From contig CAKOJQ010000001.1 in the NCBI GenBank assembly GCA_934090795.1, positions 1-64,000 of the forward strand: a stretch of 64,000 nucleotides of DNA. The letters run 5' to 3'. Below, one piece after another: positions 33,342 to 43,067 of this stretch. This DNA is from an uncultured Bacilli bacterium. GTDB lineage: Bacteria; Bacillota_I; Bacilli_A; RF39; UBA660. The position numbers and the translations under genes were made by a program. The notes beneath the pieces are model-generated. The model did not search any database. It was not told the DNA's origin and saw only the letters and a program-made list of their open reading frames with translations. Position 1 is the first letter of the stretch. Every line of letters begins with the position of its first letter.

Positions 33342-34507
33342 TATGATTCACCTACCCATTTTGTTTTATCAAGTTTTGCATATATTATTAATCTTTTGTT
33401 ACCATATAGTTCTTTATTGGGATAACATGTGTACAAAATTAAATCATAATCTTTTTCTAGTGAATTTAAATCTGTTTCATTAACTATTTTAGATGTTTTA
33501 ACGATATATTCAAATTGAGCATAATTTGTTTCAATTACAATTTTATTACCATTTTTTAAATTTGAAAGATTCTTAAATATCCCGGTGTTATGACCAGATA
33601 ATACGACTTTGTCCTTATCTCCTGGAATGTCATATAAACTTGATGTTCCAACTCCTTGCTTTAAGATATTAACACTGTCTCCAAAATATATGTTATCACT
33701 TTCGTTATTTAAGTAGATTGTTCCATATTTTGTTCCATATGATGGATATGAAACTATTTTTTTATCAATTACAGTTGCTTCTTGGTTTGCGATTTTTTCA
33801 TTAACGTTCATTAATGAGATTACGTCTAATCCTAAGGTAATATTTTCTCTAAATAATGTAGTTATAGTTAATAATAATATAGTGCAATATATTAGACTAT
33901 TATTTAATAATGGATTTATTTTAAATATTCTTAGAGTTATAAATGTTATTAAAAGGATTGTTAATGATATGATTGTAATTTTAACTACTTTATTTGTTCC
34001 AACATAATTTAACTTTTGCTTTGTTTTTATAACATCAGTTAATACGCCATTATCATATATTTTTACTTCTTCATTATTTTTATCAATTACCAAATTTGAA
34101 TCTACTTTAGTTGTTGTTTTAACTTCGTTATTTTCTTCTTTTTTATCAGTAATCTTGGGTGAGCTTAGGATAATACTATTGGAATTATTATATAGACTAT
34201 ATAATTCTGACTTAACATTTGAGGGAATATTTTTTTTACCATCACTACTACACACATCATAGTTGTTAATTATAGATATAGCTTTGGAAATATTGCTATA
34301 GATAAGATCTAGATCACTACTACTTACATCTCTTTCATTTAACATTCTAGTATATGAATTTTTAAATCCTTTAATTAATGCTCCAGTAGATCCGGGACAT
34401 GTACTGACACTATTAGAAAGAGAAATGATATCTTCTTTTGTTGCTCCATATGTAGTAATACTAAATGTTAATATGAAAAAAAGAATAGCTATTTTTAAAT
34501 ATTTCAT
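33341..34507 (-). CDS. Sortase with N-terminal exported domain and two membrane helices
   Basis: The 388-residue protein has a signal peptide (residues 1-21), an exported ~130-residue helical domain, two membrane helices (~173-220) and a C-terminal sortase domain (~240-385). The active site is complete: VLSGHNTG (His), ILYTCYPN (Cys) and KRLIIYA (Arg). The class is probably D or close to it. It overlaps the PHP phosphatase gene by 4 bases. A sortase inside a cps operon is unusual; it might attach polysaccharide-linked or local surface proteins. I found no LPXTG protein in the window. Confidence 0.85.
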   Translation of the reverse strand: MKYLKIAILFFILTFSITTYGATKEDIISLSNSVSTCPGSTGALIKGFKNSYTRMLNERDVSSSDLDLIYSNISKAISIINNYDVCSSDGKKNIPSNVKSELYSLYNNSNSIILSSPKITDKKEENNEVKTTTKVDSNLVIDKNNEEVKIYDNGVLTDVIKTKQKLNYVGTNKVVKITIISLTILLITFITLRIFKINPLLNNSLIYCTILLLTITTLFRENITLGLDVISLMNVNEKIANQEATVIDKKIVSYPSYGTKYGTIYLNNESDNIYFGDSVNILKQGVGTSSLYDIPGDKDKVVLSGHNTGIFKNLSNLKNGNKIVIETNYAQFEYIVKTSKIVNETDLNSLEKDYDLILYTCYPNKELYGNKRLIIYAKLDKTKWVGES

Positions 34508-35247
34508 TTAATCCTCTCTTTCTTGAAAAAAGTACTTGTATCCAATATTTTATATGCTTCTATATCTTCATTATTTATTATTTTATCAAAATTTTTAGAT
34601 AATAATTCTTCTTTTAGTTTTTTATTAACTAACTTATCTAAAATTTCATATGCTTTTTCTAAATCAGCACAATCATGATGGGTATCTGTTCCCAAAATAC
34701 AAATCATTTGTTTTTTAATTAATAATTCTAAATTTTCTTTAGCACTTTTACCATATTTTTCTAAAAGTGATGTTATATTTCCTTGAAGTAAGCATCCTAA
34801 ATTTATGTATTCAACTAAGGTATTTAAATCAATGTAGTGATATCTTTCTGGATGAGCAATTATTGGTACTATTCCTTTATTTCTTAAATTAAATAAAATA
34901 TCATAAGCTATATCTAATTTTTCTCTTAATGGAAGTTCAACTAATAAATATTTAGAATTATTAATAGTACTAATATTATTATTGTCTATATTTTCTAATA
35001 TATTATTATCTATAAAAACTTCATTACCTAAATATAATTTTATACTAGTTGATTTTTGTAATTCTTCTAATTTTTCTTTTTTATTTTTATTATTGCAATT
35101 ATAATTTGTCCCTATAATATAATGAGGAGTTAAGACAATTTCTGTAACTCCTCTATTACTCATTTCATTTAATATTTTAATACTTGTTTCGATTGATTCT
35201 GAACCATCATCAATTCCAAATATTAAATGATTATGTATGTCTTTCAT
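34504..35247 (-). CDS. cpsB: PHP-type protein-tyrosine phosphatase of capsule control (CpsB/YwqE)
   Basis: The 247-residue PHP-domain protein shows DIHNHLIFGIDDGSES, LTPHY, IAHPERYHYI and LGTDTHH, the metal-binding motifs of the CpsB/Wzb/YwqE family. It dephosphorylates the tyrosine kinase of the polysaccharide system. It starts at the last base of the kinase gene and overlaps the sortase gene by 4 bases, so all are coupled. Confidence 0.93.
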   Translation of the reverse strand: MKDIHNHLIFGIDDGSESIETSIKILNEMSNRGVTEIVLTPHYIIGTNYNCNNKNKKEKLEELQKSTSIKLYLGNEVFIDNNILENIDNNNISTINNSKYLLVELPLREKLDIAYDILFNLRNKGIVPIIAHPERYHYIDLNTLVEYINLGCLLQGNITSLLEKYGKSAKENLELLIKKQMICILGTDTHHDCADLEKAYEILDKLVNKKLKEELLSKNFDKIINNEDIEAYKILDTSTFFKKERIK

Positions 35248-35912
35248 TAATTATAATATTTACCATAGTAATAATGGTCTTTTTTATTTTCAAGTTTATT
35301 AACTATAACTCCGGCAATTTTAGCACCACTATTTTCTAAAGCTTTCTTACTTTGTTCTAATAAATCAATAGGTGTTATTTTATAAGCACTAACTAGTACT
35401 ACTTCATCAGCAAATTTTGTTAGTACTAACGCATCTGTTACGGCATTTATAGGTGGACAATCAATTATAATTAAATCATATTTTTCTTTTAATAATTCTA
35501 ATAATTCTTTTGTTTTTTCTGATCCTAAAAGTTCGCTTGGGTTTGGTGGGACAATTCCACTTGGAATGACATCTAAATTTTTAATTTCAGTTTTGCATAT
35601 ATATTTGCTATATTTTTTTACATCTTCTAATAATAGGGATGATAATCCTTTATCTTTATCTAAATTAAATATTTTATGTTGTCTTCCCTTACGCATATCA
35701 GCATCTATTATTATTGTTTTACAATCTATCATGCTAAATGATGCAGCCAAATTGGCAGAAATAAAACTTTTTCCTTCACCAGGCATTGAACTTGTGATTA
35801 GAATAACATTCTTTTCATTACCGACAAAAGTAAATTCTAGGTTTGTTCTAAGTGTTCTAATTGCTTCACTAACATGACTTTTAGGTCTATTATAAACTAG
35901 TAACTCATTCAT
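35247..35912 (-). CDS. cpsD: Bacterial tyrosine kinase of capsule control (CpsD/YwqD)
   Basis: The 221-residue BY-kinase has Walker A (SSMPGEGKSFISANLA), Walker A' (IIIDADMRKGRQH), Walker B (LIIIDCPPI) and a C-terminal Tyr cluster (HYYYGKYYN) for autophosphorylation. I chose the ATG at 35912: GGAGG lies ~10 bases upstream, and the start overlaps the end of the Wzz-like gene (ATGAATGA). An in-frame ATG at 35942 would extend it without ribosome site. The kinase works with the membrane activator upstream. Confidence 0.93.
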   Translation of the reverse strand: MNELLVYNRPKSHVSEAIRTLRTNLEFTFVGNEKNVILITSSMPGEGKSFISANLAASFSMIDCKTIIIDADMRKGRQHKIFNLDKDKGLSSLLLEDVKKYSKYICKTEIKNLDVIPSGIVPPNPSELLGSEKTKELLELLKEKYDLIIIDCPPINAVTDALVLTKFADEVVLVSAYKITPIDLLEQSKKALENSGAKIAGVIVNKLENKKDHYYYGKYYN

Positions 35913-36573
35913 GTTTTCTACCTCCAACTGGAATTGCACCAATAACTGGTATATTTAATTTTCTTTCAACTTCTTCAACAGTTTTAATTGTTGTATCAAA
36001 GTAGAACATAACAAATACGACTGCTAAACTTAAAAATAACCCAGTTAAAACATAAATAGCCATACTCTTTAAAATATTTATATTATATGGAACTAATGAT
36101 TCCTCAGCATAATCTACAACTCCAATATTTTGAATATTATAAAGTTTAATTATTTCAGCATTAAATACTTTAGCTGTCTCATTAGCTATATTTTTGGCTA
36201 AATTACCATCTTTATCATCAACTGTAATTTTAATTATCTCAGTATCATTAACATTAGTTACTGATATATTTTTTTGTAATTCTTCAATAGTATAATCTAA
36301 ATTTAAATTTTCAATTACCTTTCCTACTACTTTTCTACTCTTAATTATTTCTGCATAAGTATCAATTAAGTTTTTATTTAACATAACATCCGTACTTGTT
36401 ATAGTGCTATTTTCAGTAGTTAATAAAATAGTAGTATAACTCTTATATTTAGGTGTTTTAATAAATGCATCATAACTAAAACCAATTATTAAAACTACAA
36501 ATACAATAGATAACATTAAAAATATTTTACTTACAAAATAATTAAATAATTCTTTTAAATCTATTTCTTCCAT
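35905..36573 (-). CDS. cpsC: Wzz/CpsC-type chain-length regulator and kinase activator
   Basis: The 222-residue protein has two membrane helices (~16-35 and ~170-192) flanking an extracellular domain with a Wzz-like start (MEEIDLKELFNYFVSKIF). The cytoplasmic tail (IPVIGAIPVGGRKHE) has the typical kinase-activating pattern. In Gram-positive cps systems it activates the CpsD kinase and controls chain length. It is the first gene of the control operon; upstream is only a decayed GGDEF fragment. Confidence 0.9.
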   Translation of the reverse strand: MEEIDLKELFNYFVSKIFLMLSIVFVVLIIGFSYDAFIKTPKYKSYTTILLTTENSTITSTDVMLNKNLIDTYAEIIKSRKVVGKVIENLNLDYTIEELQKNISVTNVNDTEIIKITVDDKDGNLAKNIANETAKVFNAEIIKLYNIQNIGVVDYAEESLVPYNINILKSMAIYVLTGLFLSLAVVFVMFYFDTTIKTVEEVERKLNIPVIGAIPVGGRKHE

Positions 36574-36639
36574 CTCTTTTACTCCTCAAAAATATTATAT
36601 ATGAAGTTCATTTATATTTCAATTGGTAAAAATATATTT

Positions 36640-36827
36640 TCATCTACTTTTCTTATTATTTTTATCTTCATACAATTCTTTATCCATTTTAGTTATAAAC
36701 TCTTCAAGTGTTTCTACGTTATATTTAGATACACCAAAAGATAGCTATAATTTAAAAGGTTCATTAGTTATTTTATTAAATAGTTTAATATTTGTTTTTA
36801 TATTTTCTATAAATATAAATTATACAC
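36640..36827 (-). pseudogene. C-terminal remnant of a GGDEF (diguanylate cyclase-like) domain
   Basis: The minus strand reads ENIKTNIKLFNKITNEPFKL, a TAG stop, then LSFGVSKYNVETLEEFITKM and DKELYEDKNNKKSR with a final TGA. This is the S-x-G-v-s...AD-xx-LYE-x-K ending of GGDEF domains, with one internal stop and no 5' part. The GG[DE]EF site itself is gone. Marks the left edge of the scrambled island. Confidence 0.6.
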
Positions 36828-36828
36828 A

Positions 36829-37290
36829 TTAATTTTTATTAACTTTTTTCTTTTTAATAACTAATATTTTATATAAATAAGTTCCTAATAATATTCCAAT
36901 AGTATCTATAAGAACATCTTTAAAACTACCACTTCTACCATTAATAAATAATTGATGAAATTCGTCAGTACATGAATATAAAACAGATAAACCAATTGCA
37001 TAATAAATATTTGTAACACTATATTGCTTTAATAAATTAAACATTAGAAAACCTAAAATTAAGTATTCAGTTATATGAGCTATTTTTCTAACATAAAATG
37101 ATGAATTTTTAACTATTATTTCTTTTTCACTTATTGGTGTTTCTTGATCAGTTATTTTATCTTTTATTTCTATCATTGTAGTTATTACTTTATCACTAGT
37201 ACCAGTTGATTTATTAGCATCAGCACTAGAAAAAGAAAATATTATTATCATCCATAAAATTAATGATATTATACTTATTGCTTTCTTCAT
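36829..37290 (-). CDS. VanZ-family membrane protein
   Basis: The 153-residue protein has four membrane helices and VanZ features: IIFSFSSADANKSTG after helix 1, the KIAHITEYLILGFL helix and YSCTDEFHQLFINGRSGSFKDVLIDTIG. VanZ-like proteins are linked to glycopeptide resistance and cell-envelope functions. It is a single gene between cps control genes and the Rpn nuclease. Role in this genome is unknown. Confidence 0.9.
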   Translation of the reverse strand: MKKAISIISLILWMIIIFSFSSADANKSTGTSDKVITTMIEIKDKITDQETPISEKEIIVKNSSFYVRKIAHITEYLILGFLMFNLLKQYSVTNIYYAIGLSVLYSCTDEFHQLFINGRSGSFKDVLIDTIGILLGTYLYKILVIKKKKVNKN

Positions 37291-37406
37291 TATATTACTT
37301 CCCTCTTTAAGTTTTGATTATATCAAATTGTTAGCATATTTATGATAATTATAGTTATAAAAAGTGTTAAGTTTACACATTTTTTGTTAAATTTATTTTT
37401 ATAATC

Positions 37407-37465
37407 AAAATAAAAAAGAAATATTATTTGTTATCTTGTAACTTTAATATTTCTTCTTTAGGCAA
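37407..37465. repeat. 59-bp repeat, copy 1 (Rpn gene end plus terminator)
   Basis: Identical to 38615-38673. On the minus strand AAGAAATATTA...TAATATTTCTTTTTT can form a long-looped terminator hairpin including the gene's last 14 codons. Confidence 0.85.
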
Positions 37466-38365
37466 CTTTGTACATTTAATTATTAAATTAATATCAATTT
37501 TATTATTTAACATTTCTTTAGCAATTTCAATTGAACGTTTTAGTTTTCCTTTTCTTTCACCTTTTTTCTCACCCTCGTCTAGTCCTTCTTCTTTAGCAAG
37601 TTTAAGATCTGTTATTCTAATACTTTCTTCCATTGCATCTTTGTCATAATAAATTAAGTTTGATGTATCTTCTGAATACTCTTTCATAAGTCTCGCAACC
37701 TCCTTTAAATCTTCATAATATCCTGCAAGTTCTTCTGTGTAACTTATACTTCTTGATGTTAGTATCTTCATAAATCGCATATCCCAGTCATCTATATCCT
37801 CATTATACGGATTATCATACACTTTATCAAGTCCTATATGAATTACTACAGGTATTTCTGGTAATAATTTACTATTCAACATATTTTTTGTTAAAAATAT
37901 ATTATTAATTCCTCCCATAAATTCTTCGGAATAAAGATCAAAATTAACTTGAGTTAACTTGATACTTTTTAATTCTTTATTCATCTTTTGTTTACTTAAT
38001 ATAAATCTAAACATATAATTTATATTTTTAATTTGAATACTTTTTCCTTTAGAAGTGTTTGCTTCTACATTAATATATTCATCTAATGAAATATTAACAA
38101 GTAAATCGATGGTCATTTTCTTATCATTAAACCTTAAATCAGGCATGTTTGTATCCATAAAATAAGCGTTTTCAATTAACTTACTATCAAATCGACAAAG
38201 ATGAGCTAAATACTTTATTATAACTTTAGGATAAATCTTACAAATATATTTAAAAGCTCTATCTTCTATTAAAGGTATTTGAAAGTCCTTGTTTATCTTA
38301 ATATTATCTTCAATAACTTTAAATGGAGTTCCATATGCAGTCTTTTCTATAATCTTTTGTTGCAA
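37424..38365 (-). CDS. Rpn family PD-(D/E)XK nuclease / putative transposase
   Basis: The 313-residue protein has the Rpn/PF12784 layout: IPLIEDRAFKYICKIYPK, then the PD-(D/E)XK core RFNDKKMTIDLLVNISLDEYINVEANT (Asp, then E-x-N), a middle YSEEFMGG region and a C-terminal charged coil (EEGLDEGEKKGERKGKLKRS) ending in a variable short helix. Rpn nucleases promote recombination and recently were linked to phage defence. The gene lies at the edge of the island; two tail fragments (2.0 and 38.6 kb) show that the family has been mobile here. Confidence 0.88.
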   Translation of the reverse strand: MQQKIIEKTAYGTPFKVIEDNIKINKDFQIPLIEDRAFKYICKIYPKVIIKYLAHLCRFDSKLIENAYFMDTNMPDLRFNDKKMTIDLLVNISLDEYINVEANTSKGKSIQIKNINYMFRFILSKQKMNKELKSIKLTQVNFDLYSEEFMGGINNIFLTKNMLNSKLLPEIPVVIHIGLDKVYDNPYNEDIDDWDMRFMKILTSRSISYTEELAGYYEDLKEVARLMKEYSEDTSNLIYYDKDAMEESIRITDLKLAKEEGLDEGEKKGERKGKLKRSIEIAKEMLNNKIDINLIIKCTKLPKEEILKLQDNK

Positions 38366-38478
38366 CTTAAATCACATCCTTTTCTTTCAACTAAACTATA
38401 GAAATAACAATAAAATTTGGGCTAAATACTTTAATATAATTCTTAAACTAAACATAACTTTTTCTCCTTTCACTAATA

Positions 38479-38517
38479 TTTTTAGTACGTACTAAAAAGC
38501 ACCTTACCTTGGTGCTT
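38479..38517 (-). terminator. Hairpin/terminator and palindrome upstream of the Rpn gene
   Basis: AAGCACC-TTACCTT-GGTGCTT (38497-38517) forms a 7-bp stem followed on the minus strand by T-rich sequence. Adjoining it is a 20-bp palindrome (38479-38498, centre AGTACGTACT) which may be an operator. Confidence 0.55.
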
Positions 38518-38614
38518 CTATAAATATATATTGTAAATGGTAACCTAAATTACTTGTTATTTTATTAAAATTATACACTTACTTGACACTATTAAGGCTT
38601 ATTTAAATTTGGAG

Positions 38615-38673
38615 AAAATAAAAAAGAAATATTATTTGTTATCTTGTAACTTTAATATTTCTTCTTTAGGCAA
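38615..38673. repeat. 59-bp repeat, copy 2 (orphan Rpn gene end)
   Basis: Exact copy of 37407-37465, here without the rest of the gene. The tail ends at a junction with IS3-like sequence. Confidence 0.85.
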
Positions 38674-38679
38674 ATAAGT

Positions 38680-38988
38680 TATTTCAGATATATCATCAAT
38701 GGATTTTATTTTATCTTCTATTTTTTCGAGAATATAGCGACTTCTTTATTTAATATTTCTACCTCTTGTTCAAGCACTCATCTTTTGTATGTAAGAATTT
38801 CATCATTATTAGTTACTTCATCTCTTGAAGTAGTTATAGTTTCATGTTTTTTCTCCAATTAGTCATATTAGTTCTACTCACGCCATATTTTCTTGCTATA
38901 TTACTCATAGTTTTATCAGAACTAGTTTCACAAAGATTTACGATCATTTTTTTAAATATTCATCTCTTTGGGTATATTGTTTCGTCAT
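38680..38988 (-). pseudogene. Decayed IS3-family OrfA-like transposase fragment
   Basis: From an ATG at 38988 with a GGAGGAAG site the minus strand reads MTKQYTQRDEYLKK, then shifts frame to TMSNIARKYGVSRTNMTNWRK, a helix-turn-helix typical of IS3/IS150 OrfA proteins, and then a leucine-zipper-like piece (VLEQEVEILNKEVAIF) with further stops. No OrfB follows. Region 38989-39190 shows nothing recognisable. Confidence 0.7.
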
Positions 38989-39193
38989 AGACACTTCCTC
39001 CTTTTTTAATTTACTATTATACCATGGCTTTCCAAATTTTGTGTCTATATATCTACACTAACACCAATTTTATTGTATAAATGATTTAAAAAATACAAAA
39101 ACTCGTTTTGTTTTTTTTTATATTCGTTACTGTTCAAAAATATGTAAATTTTGTTTACTTTTTCTTATACTATAACATTTATACTTTCAAAAA

Positions 39194-40650
39194 TATGTCT
39201 AATTATATATATCAAATAATTTTATAATAATTTTACCTATATTATTAATATAATAATTTAATTCTTCCTCAGAGATTTTTATACTCATAATTCCATTCTT
39301 ACTTGGATGGGAAATTGAATTAAAGTTTCTATTATCTGCAAATTTCATTAAATCTAATTTTTCCTCGTCATTAATAATTGACTTCAAATTATTTATTATT
39401 TTTTCTATATTATAATCATTTGAGTAATTATTAAAAATTTTTTTGCATATTTCATGAAAAAATTATAAAAAGAATTATATGCTAGACTCCATTCTTCTTT
39501 TCTATAATAACTAACAAAATCTTTTAATTGTTGAACTTGAGCAATATTATAATTACTATTATTAATATATTCGTTATATAATTTATTATAAATTATATTA
39601 GTTTTAAAAAAATAACATGATTTTTTTATAATATATCTTAATGATATATTATTATAAATACTAAATTTATCTAAAAAACTTTTATCATCACATTTATAAT
39701 AATTTGCTAATGGAATTAAATATTTTCCATAATCATCTTTTTTAATTCACATAATGATTTTTTTATTTTTATTCCATCTAATTTTAATGACTGTGTAAAA
39801 TACAACATCGCTAAATGTATTGATCTTTTATCAAAAATATTTATATTAGTATTTATGTTATTATTAAAAGTAACTGAGTATATTTTTTTGTTTTTATATT
39901 TCAAAAAAAATAATACAATAAGAACATACAAAGAATCAGTTGTTAACTCTAAATCCATACCAGCTATTATTTCATTTATAATTTTTATATTTTCTTCTTT
40001 ACATAAATAATTACTAAAGTTCTTATTAAAAACATATTTCAAAACTTCTCTATCCTTAGAATTTATTTCCAATCTAAAGCAATTTTCAGATGTATATTTA
40101 ATGTACTTATAAATTCGCTAAACATAATTTTAATATCATTTTTATCTTGTACAATATCATTTTTTGAGGAAACTTTTTTACTTTGTTTATTTAAATATTC
40201 ATCTACCTGATCTTGATTACTAAAATAAAACATTTCACTCTTAAGTGGATTAATCTTTAAATCTAATTCGCAAAGAAAATAATTTGATATCTTTTGTGTT
40301 ATATAAGATAAAATTTTATAATGTTCTGATATATCCAAATTTTTATTAATATCAAAAACTAAAGTTATATCATCAACATACCTAATCATAGCATTAAATT
40401 TTAAATGCTTATTATCAACTAAATCATGAGCCTTAAAGTCAAATTGTTTTAAATATAAATCACCAAAATAATCAGAAAAACAATTATCTCTTCCTTGAGG
40501 AATCACCTTTTTAGAATTCATCATTGAATCAAAATAAAAGTTTAATTCTTTAACTGTTTCTTTGTCAAAATTATATAACGCTAAAGATGATTTAAAAGAA
40601 AAAACATTAATTAAATTTATTAATTTATCATGGGAAAAATTTTTAATACC
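39194..40650 (-). pseudogene. Broken, 5'-truncated copy of the RT-HEPN gene
   Basis: In pieces and different frames the region reads homologues of the protein at 49430-51433: HDKLINLINVFS, then MMNSKKVIPQGRDNCFSDY and MIRYVDDITLVFD (RT catalytic motif), LDGIKIKKSLCELKKMIMEN, and RNFNSISHPSKNGIMSIK with the HEPN-type R-x6-H. The first ~190 residues are missing and several frameshifts separate the parts. It is clearly diverged from the intact copy, so the family has been present more than once in this island. Confidence 0.85.
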
Positions 40651-40778
40651 TACGGATTAACTCCATCAATAAGATACGATAACATCTAGGTGCCCCCAAT
40701 AAAAATAAATTGATTAAAATATTAATATAAAATTTTAATTAGTTTATATTATAATACTTTTTTTATTTTTTTAAATAA

Positions 40779-40812
40779 AAAAACGCTTATTGGAAATTTT
40801 ATTCCTTAAACG
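40779..40812 (-). terminator. Terminator of the lic operon
   Basis: On the minus strand AACGTTTAAGGAA and TTCCAATAAGCGTT form an imperfect long stem followed by T7. Confidence 0.65.
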
Positions 40813-40814
40813 TT

Positions 40815-42341
40815 CTAATAATTTTTTTTGAAAAATTTTTTTACTTCTCTAAAAAAACTGAAAATAATTAAAATCATTATTATTCCTATAGGGAAAGCAG
40901 CAATTATACTAACAGACTGTAAATTACTCATAGAACTTTCAGCAAATACTAGTCCTATAGGTAATACTATTAATAATATACACCACATTAACTGTATTAA
41001 TTTATGAGGTTGTTCATTATCTTTTAATTTATGATAACTATAGCAAGAAGCAGTTAATGCAATTGAATCAAATGATGTCGCATAAAAAGCTATCATTGTA
41101 ATTAATATTAATACTAATACAAAAGTAGATAGTGGTAATGTTTTAACAATAGATATTATTAATTCATAAGTATTACCAGTAGCATTAAATGTTTCTATAA
41201 AACTAGCTAAATTAGAAAATTCTAATCCCATTGAATAATTACCTAAAATTATAAAACTTAAAATAGTAGCTCCACCACCAAATAAATATCCACCAAGTAT
41301 TACTTGTTTAATAGTTCTTCCCTTTGATATATTACCAATAAAGAAAGGAGCCGCAACACACCATACCATCCAATAAGCCCAATAATATATAGTCCAATTT
41401 TGTGGAAAGAAGTTTTCTCTTAATGGATCAGTATATGTAGCTAAACCTATAAAGTTTTGAAACATTTTACCAAGAAAAGAAAATCCTTCTTCAATAATAA
41501 ATCTAGCTTGACCACCAAATATTAATACATAAACAAGTAATCCAAAGAATAAATAAATACATCCTTTAGCTAAAATATTAATACCTTTAAAACCATGTAA
41601 TAATGAATATGTATATATAATACAAGTAACTATTAAAATAATAATAGTAATAATAGTTTCATTAAAATCAACATTAAATATAACATTAATAATTTTAGCC
41701 ATTAAAGGAGTCGCAACACTAAATGTAGTAGCAGTACCAGCTATAAGAGCAAAAACTGCAACTAAATCAATTATTCTACCTATAATTCCATCCGTATATT
41801 TACCAAGTATTGGCCTACATGCTTCAGATATTCTTTGTCTTTTATTCTTTCTAACATGAAGCATAAATCCAAAAGCAACAGCTAAAACTAAATAAAAACC
41901 CCATGGTACTAAACTCCAATGAAATAATGGAAATACCCCTGCCCAATCTTTTATAGAACCTAAACTAGCTAAATATGGTTCTTTCGCATACATAAACCAT
42001 TCTGAAAACGAATAATACAAAATATCTGCAGCAAGTCCACAAGTAAACATCATTGACCCCCAAGCAAAGAATGAGTATTTTGGTTTATCATCTTTTTTTC
42101 CTAAAACAATATTACCATATTTAGAAAAAGCTAGAACTAAAGAAACAATAAATATACCAAGACCTACTACCAAATAGAATATACCAAACGTATTGCCAAA
42201 AAAGAATCTTATTTTACTTAAAACATTATTTGATTTAGTAGGTTCTAAAATAAATAATAAACATAATGAAATAACGGATATAAGAGGAAGTAATGTAACC
42301 ATCCAATCAATTTTCTTATATTCTTTACTAAAATTCTTCAT
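40815..42341 (-). CDS. BCCT-family choline/betaine/carnitine transporter
   Basis: The 508-residue protein has 12 predicted membrane helices and BCCT signatures: MFTCGLAADILYYSFSEWF, LFHWSLVPWGFY, and the WTIYYWAYWMVWCVAAPFF block with its Trp-rich choline-binding helix. I chose ATG 42341 since GGAGATAAGTATA is upstream; an ATG 15 bases earlier would contain this site. It overlaps licC by 14 bases. Together with the neighbouring kinase and cytidylyltransferase it most likely imports choline for phosphocholine decoration, in the place of LicB. Confidence 0.9.
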   Translation of the reverse strand: MKNFSKEYKKIDWMVTLLPLISVISLCLLFILEPTKSNNVLSKIRFFFGNTFGIFYLVVGLGIFIVSLVLAFSKYGNIVLGKKDDKPKYSFFAWGSMMFTCGLAADILYYSFSEWFMYAKEPYLASLGSIKDWAGVFPLFHWSLVPWGFYLVLAVAFGFMLHVRKNKRQRISEACRPILGKYTDGIIGRIIDLVAVFALIAGTATTFSVATPLMAKIINVIFNVDFNETIITIIILIVTCIIYTYSLLHGFKGINILAKGCIYLFFGLLVYVLIFGGQARFIIEEGFSFLGKMFQNFIGLATYTDPLRENFFPQNWTIYYWAYWMVWCVAAPFFIGNISKGRTIKQVILGGYLFGGGATILSFIILGNYSMGLEFSNLASFIETFNATGNTYELIISIVKTLPLSTFVLVLILITMIAFYATSFDSIALTASCYSYHKLKDNEQPHKLIQLMWCILLIVLPIGLVFAESSMSNLQSVSIIAAFPIGIIMILIIFSFFREVKKFFKKNY

Positions 42342-43059
42342 TATACTTATCTCCATATGACTTATCTATTTCTTTTAATTCACTTAAACTATCTATTTCA
42401 ACTACATCATCTTTATTCATTTCATATATGCCTAGTTTATATTCATCTTTATGACAAAATAATGCTACATCATCCCAGTATATATCTTTATTCATTTTAT
42501 CTTCAAATTCTATTTCAAGATCTCTTTTTAATTTTTTTCCATCTATTTCATTCCATCTAGATATACTAAATAGTTGCCATCCATTTCTTCCACCAGTTCT
42601 AGAACAATTAGTAACAATATTATCATTAACTTCTAATAACCATTCATCTGTTTCTCCATTACACCAAATAACATTATATCCAGATTTAGTAAATTCTTTT
42701 CTTAATATATCTTTATTATATATAATCTGATCCCCATCTAATATAATAGTATTATTAATATAATTTCTAGCAACATATAAAGATGATATATTATTACATG
42801 TTTCATAATAAGGATTCTCTATAAAATTAATATTAGGGTATTTATCTTTTAATATACTAAATTTATCTTTTAAATAACCAACAATAACATATATTTCATT
42901 GATACCATTATCCATTAAAGCATCTATAACAGTATCAATCATTCTTTTTCCATTAACTTCTACTAAAGGTTTGGGAATACTATCAGTAATAGGTCTTAAC
43001 CTAGTACCTTTACCTGCAGCCATAATAATAGCTCTTTCAGCATTATAAATTTTTTCCAT
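42328..43059 (-). CDS. licC: LicC-like choline-phosphate cytidylyltransferase
   Basis: The 243-residue nucleotidyltransferase starts ERAIIMAAGKGTRLRPITDSIPKPLVEVNGK, the NTP site, with VGYLKDKF, ILDGDQI (metal Asp) and TGGRNGWQLFSISRW, which match LicC (CTP:phosphocholine cytidylyltransferase). It follows the LicC-LicA fusion by 8 bases. It is the second NTase of the same kind in this operon; one of the two may use another sugar or alcohol phosphate. Confidence 0.85.
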   Translation of the reverse strand: MEKIYNAERAIIMAAGKGTRLRPITDSIPKPLVEVNGKRMIDTVIDALMDNGINEIYVIVGYLKDKFSILKDKYPNINFIENPYYETCNNISSLYVARNYINNTIILDGDQIIYNKDILRKEFTKSGYNVIWCNGETDEWLLEVNDNIVTNCSRTGGRNGWQLFSISRWNEIDGKKLKRDLEIEFEDKMNKDIYWDDVALFCHKDEYKLGIYEMNKDDVVEIDSLSELKEIDKSYGDKYNEEF

Positions 43060-43067
43060 ACTAACTC

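Noticed and set aside
36623..36832. A plus-strand frame opposite the GGDEF remnant
   Set aside because: It is a Leu/Ser/Phe-rich shadow; the minus strand shows the GGDEF C-terminal pattern.
42357..42560. Plus-strand frame over licC
   Set aside because: Shadow of licC, no ribosome site, rich in His/Leu/Tyr from reverse reading of Asp/Glu/Lys codons.
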